This document shows positions 18,376 to 27,076 of a DNA stretch of 64,000 bases, in pieces (position 1 is the first letter of the stretch; every line of letters starts with the position of its first letter). The notes under the pieces were generated by a model. The model was given only the letters and a program-made list of their open reading frames with translations, did no database searches and had not been told where the DNA came from. The stretch comes from Sphingomonas sp. PR090111-T3T-6A (GTDB taxonomy: Bacteria > Pseudomonadota > Alphaproteobacteria > Sphingomonadales > Sphingomonadaceae): contig NZ_AORL01000022.1 of NCBI RefSeq assembly GCF_000383095.1, positions 1-64,000 on the forward strand, given 5' to 3'. Made by a program: the position numbers and the translations under genes.

Positions 18376-18774
18376 TCAGTGGGCGAGCGCCCGTTTGTCC
18401 ACCATCATGCGCACTTCGTCGGCGAGGCGGATGGGGTTGAAGGGCTTCACGATCACACCGTGCACGCCCATCCGGCGATAGGCCTCGATATCGGCCTTGC
18501 CGGCGCGCGCCGTCATGAAGATCACCGGCAGATTCGCATAGACGGCGAAGGCGCGCACCGCCTTGAGCGCGGCCGGGCCGTCCATATCCGGCATCATCAC
18601 GTCGAGCAGGATCGCATCCGGCCGCCAGCGAGCGGAACGGAGCAGCGCCAGCATCTCGATGCCCGACGAGACGGAGCGCACCTCCATCCCCGGATCGAGC
18701 CCCAGCGCCATCACCGCGATAGTGCGGATGTCGTGATCGTCGTCGACGCACAGGATCTTCATGGGTTCGTTCAT
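18376..18774 (-). CDS. Single-domain response regulator (CheY-like)
   Basis: A 132-residue stand-alone receiver. It has the acidic pocket VDDDHD (residues 10-15), phospho-acceptor Asp58 in ILLDVMMPDMDG, FMTARAG with the conserved Thr, and the Lys in IVKPFNP. There is no output domain, so it should act by protein contact or as a phosphate relay. Its start overlaps the stop of the hybrid kinase (ATGA), marking it as a dedicated partner of that kinase. Confidence 0.93.
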   Translation of the reverse strand: MNEPMKILCVDDDHDIRTIAVMALGLDPGMEVRSVSSGIEMLALLRSARWRPDAILLDVMMPDMDGPAALKAVRAFAVYANLPVIFMTARAGKADIEAYRRMGVHGVIVKPFNPIRLADEVRMMVDKRALAH

Positions 18775-21320
18775 AAGCCAGCCACGTTAACAGGCTCGCC
18801 GGCCAGGATCTGGCGGATCGTATGCGCCAGGCTGGTGAGCGAGCGTCGGGATTTGATCAGCACGGCATCGACGCGCCCCCGCACTTCGGGGCCGACATCC
18901 TCGGCCGAATAGATGATGGTCGGGATCGCCTTCCCGCCGGCGGCGGACAGTTCCGGCAACAGGTCGAGCCCGGAACCGTCCGGCAGGTTGAAGTCGAGGA
19001 TGACGATATCCGGCACATGGTTCGCCAGCAGCGCGCGCGCCGAGGCGATGCTGGTCGCGCGCAGCACGCGGCCCTGATCGGCGAGCGCCATCGCCGTCAC
19101 CTCCTGCACGTCGGGATCGTCGTCGATGTGCAGCAAGGTCGGGCGATCGGAGGATACATGGCCGACGGCGCGGCCGATCGCCTGACGCAACCGCTCGGGA
19201 TCGACCGGCGTGTCGAACCAGTCGACCAGATCGAGCGTCAGGCGCGCATCCTCCGTGCCGCCCGCCTCCGCCCCGACACCCGAGACGACGATCACCGGCA
19301 GCGCGCGCGTCACCGGATTGCGCCGCAGCGCGCGGACCGTCTCCAGCCCGTCGCCATCCGGCAGCGTCCGTTCGATCAGCATCACATCGTAACGGCCGGA
19401 AGCCATGCTCTCCTCCGCCTCGCGCCCGGTGCCGACGCGATCGACGATATGCCCCTCCCGATCGAGGACGGCGCGGAGCGCGGCGGCCTCCCCCTCCTCC
19501 GGCTCGCAGAGCAGCACGCGGGCGCGGCCCTGCTCGTGAGCCGGGGATACCGCCTTGTGGGCCAACGGCAGCGAACAGGTGAGCCGCGCGCCGCCATTAT
19601 CGGCGCTGCCGAACCAGATCCGGCCGCCATGGGCCGCCATGATCTCGCGCGAGATGGCGAGGCCGAGGCCGGTGCCGCCCGCGCCCGCCATCGCGCCCGT
19701 GCCACCCCGCGTGGCGGGATGGCGCGCCTGGGCGAAGCGCTCGAAGATACGATCGTGAAACTCGGCGGGGATGCCGGGCCCTTCATCCTCGACCGCCAGT
19801 TGCGCGGTGCCGCTCTCCGCCAGCAGCGACACCCGCACCTCGCCTCCCTCCGGCGAATAGCGGATCGCGTTGGACAGCAGGTTGGTGACGACCTGGAGCA
19901 GCCTCTCCTCGTCTCCCTGCACGACGATCGGCCGTTCGCGCGCCGACAGATCCAGCCGCACCCGCCTGGTGTCGGCCAGGCCGCGGCTTCCTTCGATCGC
20001 GCGCTCCGCCATCGCCACCAGATCGACCGGCTCGCGCTCGAACCGCATGCGGCCGGAGCTGATCTTCTCGATGTCGAGAATGTCGTTGATAAGCCGGATC
20101 AGGCGGCGGCTGTTGTTCTCGGCGATCTCCACCAGCCGGTGCGCCGCGTCTGGCAGCTCGCCCACCGATCCCGCCCGCAGCAGGCCGAGCGAGCCGACCA
20201 CAGAGGTGAGCGGCGTGCGCAGCTCGTGGCTGACCGTGGCGACGAACTCGTCCTTCAGGCGCTCGACAGCCTTCCGCTCCGAAATGTCCCGGATCGCGGC
20301 GACGATGTGCAGCTCGCCCGGCAGCGGCATCAGGCCGAGCCCGATATCCACCGGCACGAGATGGCCGTCGCGATGGCGGACGGTGCGGTCGAGCCAGCCG
20401 GTCTGCTCCAGCCGCCCGTCGACCAGCCCGACGCGCGTGTGGAAATGCCCCTCGCCGTCCATCACGTCGAGCAGGGTGGAGGCATCGCGGCTCACCAGCT
20501 CGGCCGGGCCATAGCCCAGCATCCGCGTGGTCGCGGCGTTCACCGCCTCGATCATGCCTTGCGGGTTGAGGATCACGATCGCGTCGGTGGTGCTGGCGAA
20601 GATCGCCCGGAGCCGCGCCGCCGCATCATGCGCGCGAAGCTCGACGCGATGCTGCTCGATCCGCGAGCGCCAGAGCATCCACAGCGCCAGCAACAGGATC
20701 AGGCTGACCGTCAGGTTCAGCGACCAGACGAAGCGCTGGAGCGAAGCGTTGCGATCCCGGATGAGCTGGAGCCGGGCCGCCATCGTGCCCTCCTCCTTCT
20801 CGATCAGCGCGGTGACGATGCTGCGCGCCTCGTCCCCCTCATGATGCTCGTCCAGGCTCGGAAGGCGGGCGTCCGCCTCCGCCGATGCCCCCTGCGCGCG
20901 TCCCTGGATCGCGCCGGCCATCGCGCCGAACCGGGCGCCGAGCAGGAGCTGGAGCCGCGCGATCCGCTCGGACTGCACCGGCTCGTCATCATATAGCTCG
21001 TTCAGTTGCGCGAGATCGGACGCCACCCGAAGCCGCGAACGATCGAAATCGCGCAGCATCGCCGTGTCGCCGGTGAGGATATAGCCCCGCTCCGCCGCCT
21101 CGGCGCCGGACAGCTCGCGCAGCAGTTCGCTGGTAACGATCCGCTTCTCGAAGGAGGTGCGGATGACGCTCCGCATCGTCCGCAGGTGCTCCGTCTGGAA
21201 GCTGAACCACAGAGCCAGCGCGAACAGAAGCAACGGGCTCAGCACGCCCAGAAGCAGGAACGGCGTCCGCGACGGCCGACGCTGCACGGGCGCGGCAGGC
21301 GCGAGCAGCGCCTCCATCAT
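18771..21320 (-). CDS. Hybrid sensor histidine kinase (CHASE3-PAS-HisKA-HATPase-REC-REC)
   Basis: An 849-residue kinase. Order: TM1 (about 20-41), periplasmic CHASE3-like domain (about 45-190), TM2 (about 198-216), PAS (about 235-350), HisKA with SHELRTPLT (His near 365), HATPase_c with NLLSNAIRY and GTGLGLAI, then two receivers. REC2 is complete, with HIDDDPD, Asp776 in ILDFNLPDG and the conserved Lys. REC1 (about 600-715) looks degenerate: the phospho-acceptor is Glu650 (MLIERTLPDG), the acidic pocket is CEPEE, and the usual Lys-Pro reads TP. The gene overlaps the LuxR-type regulator upstream and the CheY-like regulator downstream, each by ATGA. Confidence 0.94.
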   Translation of the reverse strand: MMEALLAPAAPVQRRPSRTPFLLLGVLSPLLLFALALWFSFQTEHLRTMRSVIRTSFEKRIVTSELLRELSGAEAAERGYILTGDTAMLRDFDRSRLRVASDLAQLNELYDDEPVQSERIARLQLLLGARFGAMAGAIQGRAQGASAEADARLPSLDEHHEGDEARSIVTALIEKEEGTMAARLQLIRDRNASLQRFVWSLNLTVSLILLLALWMLWRSRIEQHRVELRAHDAAARLRAIFASTTDAIVILNPQGMIEAVNAATTRMLGYGPAELVSRDASTLLDVMDGEGHFHTRVGLVDGRLEQTGWLDRTVRHRDGHLVPVDIGLGLMPLPGELHIVAAIRDISERKAVERLKDEFVATVSHELRTPLTSVVGSLGLLRAGSVGELPDAAHRLVEIAENNSRRLIRLINDILDIEKISSGRMRFEREPVDLVAMAERAIEGSRGLADTRRVRLDLSARERPIVVQGDEERLLQVVTNLLSNAIRYSPEGGEVRVSLLAESGTAQLAVEDEGPGIPAEFHDRIFERFAQARHPATRGGTGAMAGAGGTGLGLAISREIMAAHGGRIWFGSADNGGARLTCSLPLAHKAVSPAHEQGRARVLLCEPEEGEAAALRAVLDREGHIVDRVGTGREAEESMASGRYDVMLIERTLPDGDGLETVRALRRNPVTRALPVIVVSGVGAEAGGTEDARLTLDLVDWFDTPVDPERLRQAIGRAVGHVSSDRPTLLHIDDDPDVQEVTAMALADQGRVLRATSIASARALLANHVPDIVILDFNLPDGSGLDLLPELSAAGGKAIPTIIYSAEDVGPEVRGRVDAVLIKSRRSLTSLAHTIRQILAGEPVNVAGL

Positions 21321-21961
21321 GGGAGGTCGTCCGGCCGATCCGCCAGGAGGGGTTGCATGGCGAGGATCGCCTGGGTGCGGTTGGTGACGCCGAGCTTGCG
21401 GAAGATCGCCGTCATATGCGCCTTCACGGTCGCCTCGGTGACGCCGAGTTCTCCGGCGATCTGCTTGTTGAGCCGGCCGTCCGCCAGCGCCATCAGCACG
21501 CGGAGCTGTGCGTTCGACAGTTCGGAGATGCGCTGCCGCGCCGCCACCGTTTCCGGCCGCCCGCTGCCGATGCCGGCGGGAAAGACCGTCTTGCCGGCCA
21601 GCACCGTCCGCAGCGAGGCCAGCGTCTCGTCGAGCGGCTGGGCCTTCGACAGATAGCCTGCCGCGCCGAGCGCGCGCGCCGCTTCCACCAGCTCCGGCTG
21701 CTGGCGGGCGGAGACGATCACGATCGGCACGTCGCCCAGCGCGTGCTGGAGCCGCAGAAATCCCGAAAAACCCCGCGCGTCCGGCAGTATAAGATCCAGC
21801 AGCGCAAGCCGATAACCCTTGTGGCGCGCTATGGCCGCCTCTGCTTCGGCAATGCTGCCGACGCTGTCGATCGTCAATTCCGGCATGGCGACGCGCGCGG
21901 CGAGAGCCAGCCCTTCACGGATCAGCGGATGATCATCCGCAAGCAACAAACGCGCTGCCAA
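21317..21961 (-). CDS. LuxR-family (NarL/FixJ) response regulator
   Basis: This regulator has a receiver domain (LLLADDHPLIREGL; Asp56 in LALLDLILPDARG; VSARQQP; LSKAQP) and a C-terminal LuxR helix-turn-helix (about 150-205) with ELSNAQLRVLMALADG, NKQIAGELGVTEATVKAHM and FRKLGV. From a TTG at 21961 it is 214 residues. No ATG lies near the domain start; the frame runs upstream through AT-rich DNA that looks intergenic, so TTG is the best but not a certain choice. It overlaps the kinase start by ATGA and is first in the three-gene operon. Confidence 0.9.
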   Translation of the reverse strand: MAARLLLADDHPLIREGLALAARVAMPELTIDSVGSIAEAEAAIARHKGYRLALLDLILPDARGFSGFLRLQHALGDVPIVIVSARQQPELVEAARALGAAGYLSKAQPLDETLASLRTVLAGKTVFPAGIGSGRPETVAARQRISELSNAQLRVLMALADGRLNKQIAGELGVTEATVKAHMTAIFRKLGVTNRTQAILAMQPLLADRPDDLP

Positions 21962-22136
21962 ACGCCACCCCCTGTCTGAATGGAGTGCCCCCGCACCCCA
22001 TTTTCCTCTACCTTGGTCGATATTTGCTTCAGAATTTGCAGAAACTCCGTCTCTATTCAATGAAGCATTCGCCCATAATTGGGGCATCAGATAGAAATAT
22101 GTTTTGCACAGTCGTGCTACAAACTGGATTAATACG
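21962..22136. promoter_or_regulatory. AT-rich divergent intergenic region of the two regulators
   Basis: This 175-bp stretch is clearly richer in A and T than its surroundings and separates divergent regulator genes, so it should hold promoters for both directions. I see AT-rich candidate -10 boxes but no unambiguous -35/-10 pair and no clear inverted-repeat operator. No gene is supported inside it. Confidence 0.45.
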
Positions 22137-22811
22137 ATGGTGGAAAATCCATCCATTCTTGTTGTAGATGACGAAGCGGTTAATCGCGGCATCGCAGGCA
22201 TGATGCTGGGACAGGCCGGCTGGCATGTCGACACGGTGGAGGACGGGGCCTCGGCGATCCTTGCCGTGCGCCGGCACCCTTATGTGCTGGTGCTGATGGA
22301 CATCCAGATGCCGGACATGGACGGCTTCGAAACGGCCGCGGCGATCCGGGGCGAGGGCGGCACCATGCCCATCATCGCCTTCACCGCCCTTCCGCACGCC
22401 GAGGCCGCCGACCGGCTCCATGGCGCGGGCATGGACGGCTATATCGGCAAGCCCTTCACCGCGCCCGAGCTGCTTGCCGCGGTCGAGCCGTGGCGACCAT
22501 CGGCGAAGCCACATGACAGCGCCCGCCTCGCCGCGCTGTTCGGCGAGGCGGAGATCGACGCGATGCTCGGCCGCTTCCGCGAGCAGCTCGCCGATGCCCT
22601 GGCCGCGCCCGACGGCCCCGGCGAGCGCCGCTCCCGCGCGCATCGGGTGGCGGGGATCGCCGGCACGCTGGGGTTTCCCGAGGTCTCCAACACCTGGCTC
22701 GCCGTGTCGGAAGGCGAAGACTCGCAATGGGAAGCGGCCCGCATCGCCGCGCGCAAGGCGCTGGCCGAGCTTGGACGCTCCAGGGAAACACCCGAAGAGG
22801 CTAGACCCTAG
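22137..22811 (+). CDS. Response regulator with receiver and Hpt-like domain
   Basis: A 224-residue protein. The N-terminal receiver has ILVVDDEAVNRG, phospho-acceptor Asp55 in VLMDIQMPDMDG, AFTALPH and GKPF. The C-terminal half (about 130-215) is helical and carries HRVAGIAGTLGF, which matches the Hpt signature around the phosphorylatable His (His169). REC plus Hpt in one chain fits an intermediate in a multistep phosphorelay. No Shine-Dalgarno is visible before the ATG at 22137. It is divergent from the kinase operon, and the pilus operon follows 90 bp downstream. Confidence 0.85.
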   Translation: MVENPSILVVDDEAVNRGIAGMMLGQAGWHVDTVEDGASAILAVRRHPYVLVLMDIQMPDMDGFETAAAIRGEGGTMPIIAFTALPHAEAADRLHGAGMDGYIGKPFTAPELLAAVEPWRPSAKPHDSARLAALFGEAEIDAMLGRFREQLADALAAPDGPGERRSRAHRVAGIAGTLGFPEVSNTWLAVSEGEDSQWEAARIAARKALAELGRSRETPEEARP

Positions 22812-22901
22812 TCTAAATCGCCCGGCCGACGGCCTTTCCGCAGAGGCTTGTTAACCATGCCGGGCGCTTCTCGATCCTGCCAAGCACAACAGGATCATGC
22901 C

Positions 22902-23453
22902 ATGTTCCAGCTTCATTCACCGACCCGCGTCATCGGCCTCGCCACCCTGGCCGTCGCTGCGGCGGCGCTGGGCTCCGCGCCGGCCAAGGCCGACTCCTCG
23001 ACGGGCACGATCGGCGTCTCGCTGAACATCAACGCGTCCTGCATGGTTAACGGGGCCGCGATGGCCTCGAACCTCGGCCAGATCGGCAGCATCGCCTTCA
23101 CCGACCAGTCCGGCATCTTCGGGGACACCAGCGCCCAGCTCGTCGCCACCGGCGGCGGCAACGCCATCTCGGTGCTCTGCTCGCCCGGCCTCACGCCTTC
23201 GCTGACGATCGGCACGGGCGCGCACGACGACAGCGGCGTGCATCGCATGGCGTCGGGCAGCAACATGCTTCCCTATCATCTCTACAGCGATGCCGGCGCC
23301 ACCGACGAGATCACCATCAACCAGCAGATCAGCCTCGGCACCGCGACCACCACCGCCTTCAGCGTGCCGCTCTACGCCCATGTGAACAGCGGCGGCGTGG
23401 TGCTGCCCGCGGGCTCCTATACGGACACGATCCAGGTGACGCTGAACTGGTAG
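22902..23453 (+). CDS. Spore coat U (SCPU) domain pilin, CsuA/B-like
   Basis: A 183-residue secreted pilin. The signal peptide (MFQLHSPTRVIGL onward, ending near AKA, residue ~31) is followed by one SCPU domain with GTIGVSLNINASCMVNG, VLCSPGLTPSLTIG and the C-terminal strand YTDTIQVTLNW. The two cysteines in NASCMV and VLCSPG are the usual disulfide pair. In Csu-type archaic chaperone-usher systems the first subunit forms the rod; that role is inferred from order. AGGA lies seven bases before the ATG. The gene begins a run of closely spaced plus-strand genes reaching hpnN. Confidence 0.9.
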   Translation: MFQLHSPTRVIGLATLAVAAAALGSAPAKADSSTGTIGVSLNINASCMVNGAAMASNLGQIGSIAFTDQSGIFGDTSAQLVATGGGNAISVLCSPGLTPSLTIGTGAHDDSGVHRMASGSNMLPYHLYSDAGATDEITINQQISLGTATTTAFSVPLYAHVNSGGVVLPAGSYTDTIQVTLNW

Positions 23454-23483
23454 CTTTGGGGGAAGCGAGAAAAAGCGATCGTC

Positions 23484-23999
23484 ATGCGCCGCCTCGGGCA
23501 TCCCGCGATCGCCCTGATCGGCCTGCTCGCAGGAGATCCGGCCTCGGCGCAGATGACCAAGGCCTTTCAGGTGTCGGCCGACATCGTCAACGGCTGCCTC
23601 GTCGCGACCAGCGGATCGGGCGATTGGGGTGACATCGCGCTGGGCAGCGTCTCCAGCTCGGCGACGGGCACCGTCGAGGCCGACCTGCTCTCGGGCGGGG
23701 CGAGCGGCATCCAGATCGACTGCACGCCGGGCCTGACCGTCAGCCTCACGGCCGATAACGGGAACCAGCCGAACGGCGGGACGCGCCAGCTCGCCATCGC
23801 GGGAAATGCCAGCGCGCGGGTGCCGTACCAGCTCTACGCCAACGGCAGCGCCACGCCGTGGACGAGCCAGGCGATCGGCCTCTCCTTTCCGGCGGGCACC
23901 TCGCACATGGCGGTTCCCGTCCACGCCAAGGCCATGCTGCCCGGCTCGATGGTGGCCGGCACCTATTCCGACACGGTTCGCGTGACGCTCAGTTGGTGA
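23484..23999 (+). CDS. SCPU domain pilus subunit, second
   Basis: A 171-residue paralogue of the preceding pilin. It has a short signal peptide (MRRLGHPAIALIGLLAG to about ASA, residue 22), FQVSADIVNGCLVATSGSGDWG, IQIDCTPGLTVSLTADNGNQ and the end YSDTVRVTLSW. The cysteines are placed as in other SCPU domains. It lies 30 bp after the first pilin. The Csu operon of Acinetobacter has three subunits before the chaperone; here there are two. Confidence 0.9.
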   Translation: MRRLGHPAIALIGLLAGDPASAQMTKAFQVSADIVNGCLVATSGSGDWGDIALGSVSSSATGTVEADLLSGGASGIQIDCTPGLTVSLTADNGNQPNGGTRQLAIAGNASARVPYQLYANGSATPWTSQAIGLSFPAGTSHMAVPVHAKAMLPGSMVAGTYSDTVRVTLSW

Positions 24000-24029
24000 G
24001 CGCGCGCATCGCATGGGGGGATTGATGTG

Positions 24030-24752
24030 ATGACACGCCGCGTCCTTGCGCTGCCTTTCCTCGCGGCCGCGATGCTGGCCGCCACGCCGCTGCACGCGGG
24101 ATCGGTGGTGCTGTGGCCGATCGATCCCGTCATCGCGAGCGGCGAGAAGGCCACCGCGCTCTGGATCGAGAATCGCGGCCCTGCCCCCGTCACGCTCCAA
24201 ATCCGCTCCTTCGCCTGGAACCAGTCGAACGGGGACGATCATTTCGACCGGCAGGACGAGGTGATCCCGAGCCCGCCCATCGCCCATGTCGCGCCCGGCC
24301 AGCGCCAGCTCGTCCGCATCATCCGCCGCACCACCGGCGCAGCCCCGGCCGAGCATTGCTATCGCCTGCTGGTCGACGAGCTGCCGCCGCCGATCGACGC
24401 CTCCCGCGCCGATGCGGTGAGCGCACACCTCGCGGTGCAGATGCGCTATTCGATCCCGCTCTTCGCCTATGACGGAACGGGCGCCCGCGGCACACCCTCC
24501 CTCGCCGCGCGCACCGTACTGGTGGACGGCAAGCCCTATGCCGAGATCCGCAACACCGGCGACATCCACGCCCGGCTGGTCGACCTGCGCGTCGTGCGCG
24601 GCGGGCGGACGGTGACGGCCGCGGCCGGGCTCATCGGTTATGTTCTGGCGGGCTCGACGATGCGCTGGCCCTTGCCGGCGGATGCGCCGCTCGACGGCGC
24701 GCTCGTCGTCAACGTCAACGGCACCGACACCAGCCTGACGCCGACCGCCTGA
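24030..24752 (+). CDS. Periplasmic pilus chaperone (PapD/CsuC-like)
   Basis: A 240-residue periplasmic chaperone with a signal peptide (MTRRVLALPFLAAAMLAATPLHA). The N-terminal Ig-like domain shows VVLWPIDPVIASGEKATALWIENRG, a typical donor-strand chaperone start, and GQRQLVRIIRRT, the conserved basic cleft. The second domain ends VVNVNGTDTSL. It should cap SCPU subunits and deliver them to the usher. I use the ATG at 24030; a GTG at 24027 immediately precedes it. It lies 17 bp before the usher gene. Confidence 0.92.
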   Translation: MTRRVLALPFLAAAMLAATPLHAGSVVLWPIDPVIASGEKATALWIENRGPAPVTLQIRSFAWNQSNGDDHFDRQDEVIPSPPIAHVAPGQRQLVRIIRRTTGAAPAEHCYRLLVDELPPPIDASRADAVSAHLAVQMRYSIPLFAYDGTGARGTPSLAARTVLVDGKPYAEIRNTGDIHARLVDLRVVRGGRTVTAAAGLIGYVLAGSTMRWPLPADAPLDGALVVNVNGTDTSLTPTA

Positions 24753-24769
24753 GCCCGCGCACCGATGCC

Positions 24770-27076
24770 ATGCGGCGCCTTCTCCTCCTTTTCCTCCTGC
24801 CCACGGGGCTCGGACAGGCCGGGGTGGCGATCGCGGCCGCCAGCCTGCCGCCGATCGACCCGGCGCCGGCCAACCAGCCGCTGTTCGTGGAGATCGTGCT
24901 CAACGGCCGCCCGTCCGGCGACGTGGTGCCGCTGATGCTGCGCGCTGGCGAGCAGATGGTGAACAGCGCGGACCTGCGCGCGGCCGGGCTGCTGATCTCA
25001 GGAGGCGGGATGGTCAACGTCGCGCACATGCATGGCCTCACCGCGCAGTATGACGCCATGGGCCAGACGCTCCGCCTCGACGCCTCGCCCGATCTGCTGC
25101 CGACCAACCACATCGTCGCCGAGAATCGCGAGCGCAGCCCGACCGTCGCCAATGTCGGCGCGATGCTGAACTACGACGCCTATGTGCAGCGCAGCGGCAG
25201 CCTCACCACCGCCTCGCTGTGGACCGAGCAGCGGCTGTTCGGCCCGCTCGGCACGCTCTCCAACGACGGCACGCTGCGCGCGACCGAAGGAGGCGGCTCG
25301 TCCGCGGCGCGAGGCTATCTGCGCTACGACACGCGCTATCGCTATGTCGATGAGGATCATGCGCTGGCCTTCACGGCGGGCGACCTCATCACCCAGTCGC
25401 TGCCCTGGACGACCTCGGTTCGGATGGGCGGCCTCCAGATCGCGCGGGACTATCGCGTCCGGCCCGACCTCCTCACCATGCCGCTGCCGAGCTTCGCGGG
25501 GAAGACAGCGGTGCCCTCCGCCGTGGACCTGTTCGTCGACGGCTATCGCCAGCAGGGCGCGGACGTCGCGCCCGGCCGCTTCGTGCTCGACAACATCCCC
25601 GTCGTGAACGGCGCGGGCGAGGCCACCATCATCACCACCGACGCGGTCGGCCGGCAGGTGGCGACGACCATCCCCTTCTATGTCTCCTCCCAGCTCCTCA
25701 AGCCCGGCCTGCTCGACGGATCGGCCGAGATCGGCTTCCTGCGCCGCGGCTATGGCCTGCGGAGCTTCCAGTATGGCGCACTCGCGGCCAGCGGCACGCT
25801 GCGGCGCGGGCTCACCGATCATGTCACGGTCGAGGCGCATGGCGAGGCGACGCGCGGGCTGGCGCTGGGCGGCGCGGGGCTGGTCTGGTCGCCGGGACTG
25901 ATCGGCACGCTCGCCCTCTCCGCCGCTGCCAGCCATGCCGACGGGCGCACCGCCAGCCAGTGGACGGTGGGCTACAGTTACTCCTCGCGCCGCTTCACGA
26001 TCGCCGCCGAGCATGACCAGCGCTCCGGCGCCTATCGCGACCTCGGCAGCTTCGACCTCGCGAGCTTTGCCCCCACGCGGCGCAGCGACCGCGTCGTCGC
26101 GAGCGTCAATTTCGACCGGCAGGGCAGCGTGGGCCTCGCCTTCATCGACGCGCGCACGCTCGCCGGCCCGCGCACGCGGATCGGCTCGATCTCCTATTCC
26201 CGCTCGCTCGGTCGCTTCGCCAGCCTGCTCCTGAGCGCGGACCACGACTTCGCCGCGCACAGCAGCAGCGCGCAGCTCCGCCTGATCGTGCCGTTCGGCC
26301 GCAATACGATGAGCGCCGGCCTCAGCCACGATCCAAGTCGGGGACTCCTCGGCGAAATCGACTATGCCCGCTCGGTGCCGAGCGAGGGCGGTTTCGGCGC
26401 CAATGCCGGCCTCGCCTCCGACGAGCATGGCCGCGCTTATGGGCAGGGCACGCTCACCTGGCGCGGGCCGGCGGTGGAGGTGCAGGCCGGCGGCGCCTTC
26501 GCGCAGGGCCAGAACTCGCAATGGCTGAGTGCGACCGGCGCGCTGGTGGTGATGGACCGTGACTGGTTCGCCGCCAACCAGGTGTCGGACGCCTTCGCCG
26601 TCGTCTCCACCGACGGGACGCCGGGCGTGCCCGTCTCCTACGAGAACCAGCCGATGGGCGTCACCGACAGGCGCGGCCATCTCTTCGTGCCGGTCATCAC
26701 CTCCTACCATCCCGGCCGCTTCGCCATCGACACGCTGGGCCTGCCCGCCGACCGCGTCGCGACGACGGTGGAGCAGCGTATCGCGCTCCGCGAGGGCACC
26801 GGAGCGCTCGTGCGGATGGGAATCCGCACCGTCCACAGCGCCACCGTGACGCTGGTGGACGAGCGGGGCCGTCCGCTGGCGCCCGGCGGGCGCGTCAGGC
26901 GCGCCGACGCCGCCGACACCGAGATCGGCTGGGACGGCATCGTCTATCTCGACGACATCCCCGGCCGGACGACCTTGTCGGTGCTCCGCCGCGACGGCGT
27001 GCGCTGCCGCGCGGAGGTGCTGCTGCCGGCGGATGCGAAGCCGCTCGCGCAGATCGGGCCGGTGCCGTGCCGGTGA
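24770..27076 (+). CDS. Outer membrane fimbrial usher (CsuD-like)
   Basis: A 768-residue usher, the outer membrane pore that assembles the pilus. After a signal peptide (MRRLLLLFLLPTGLGQA) come the N-terminal chaperone-binding domain (FVEIVLNGRPSGDVVPL), the beta-barrel with a plug region (VDLFVDGYRQQGADVAPGRF and NGAGEATIITTDAVGRQ) and C-terminal domains (GHLFVPVITSYHPGRFAID; VDERGRPLAPGGRV). The length suits the archaic (sigma) type. Its last codons overlap the start of the tip-subunit gene. Confidence 0.93.
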   Translation: MRRLLLLFLLPTGLGQAGVAIAAASLPPIDPAPANQPLFVEIVLNGRPSGDVVPLMLRAGEQMVNSADLRAAGLLISGGGMVNVAHMHGLTAQYDAMGQTLRLDASPDLLPTNHIVAENRERSPTVANVGAMLNYDAYVQRSGSLTTASLWTEQRLFGPLGTLSNDGTLRATEGGGSSAARGYLRYDTRYRYVDEDHALAFTAGDLITQSLPWTTSVRMGGLQIARDYRVRPDLLTMPLPSFAGKTAVPSAVDLFVDGYRQQGADVAPGRFVLDNIPVVNGAGEATIITTDAVGRQVATTIPFYVSSQLLKPGLLDGSAEIGFLRRGYGLRSFQYGALAASGTLRRGLTDHVTVEAHGEATRGLALGGAGLVWSPGLIGTLALSAAASHADGRTASQWTVGYSYSSRRFTIAAEHDQRSGAYRDLGSFDLASFAPTRRSDRVVASVNFDRQGSVGLAFIDARTLAGPRTRIGSISYSRSLGRFASLLLSADHDFAAHSSSAQLRLIVPFGRNTMSAGLSHDPSRGLLGEIDYARSVPSEGGFGANAGLASDEHGRAYGQGTLTWRGPAVEVQAGGAFAQGQNSQWLSATGALVVMDRDWFAANQVSDAFAVVSTDGTPGVPVSYENQPMGVTDRRGHLFVPVITSYHPGRFAIDTLGLPADRVATTVEQRIALREGTGALVRMGIRTVHSATVTLVDERGRPLAPGGRVRRADAADTEIGWDGIVYLDDIPGRTTLSVLRRDGVRCRAEVLLPADAKPLAQIGPVPCR

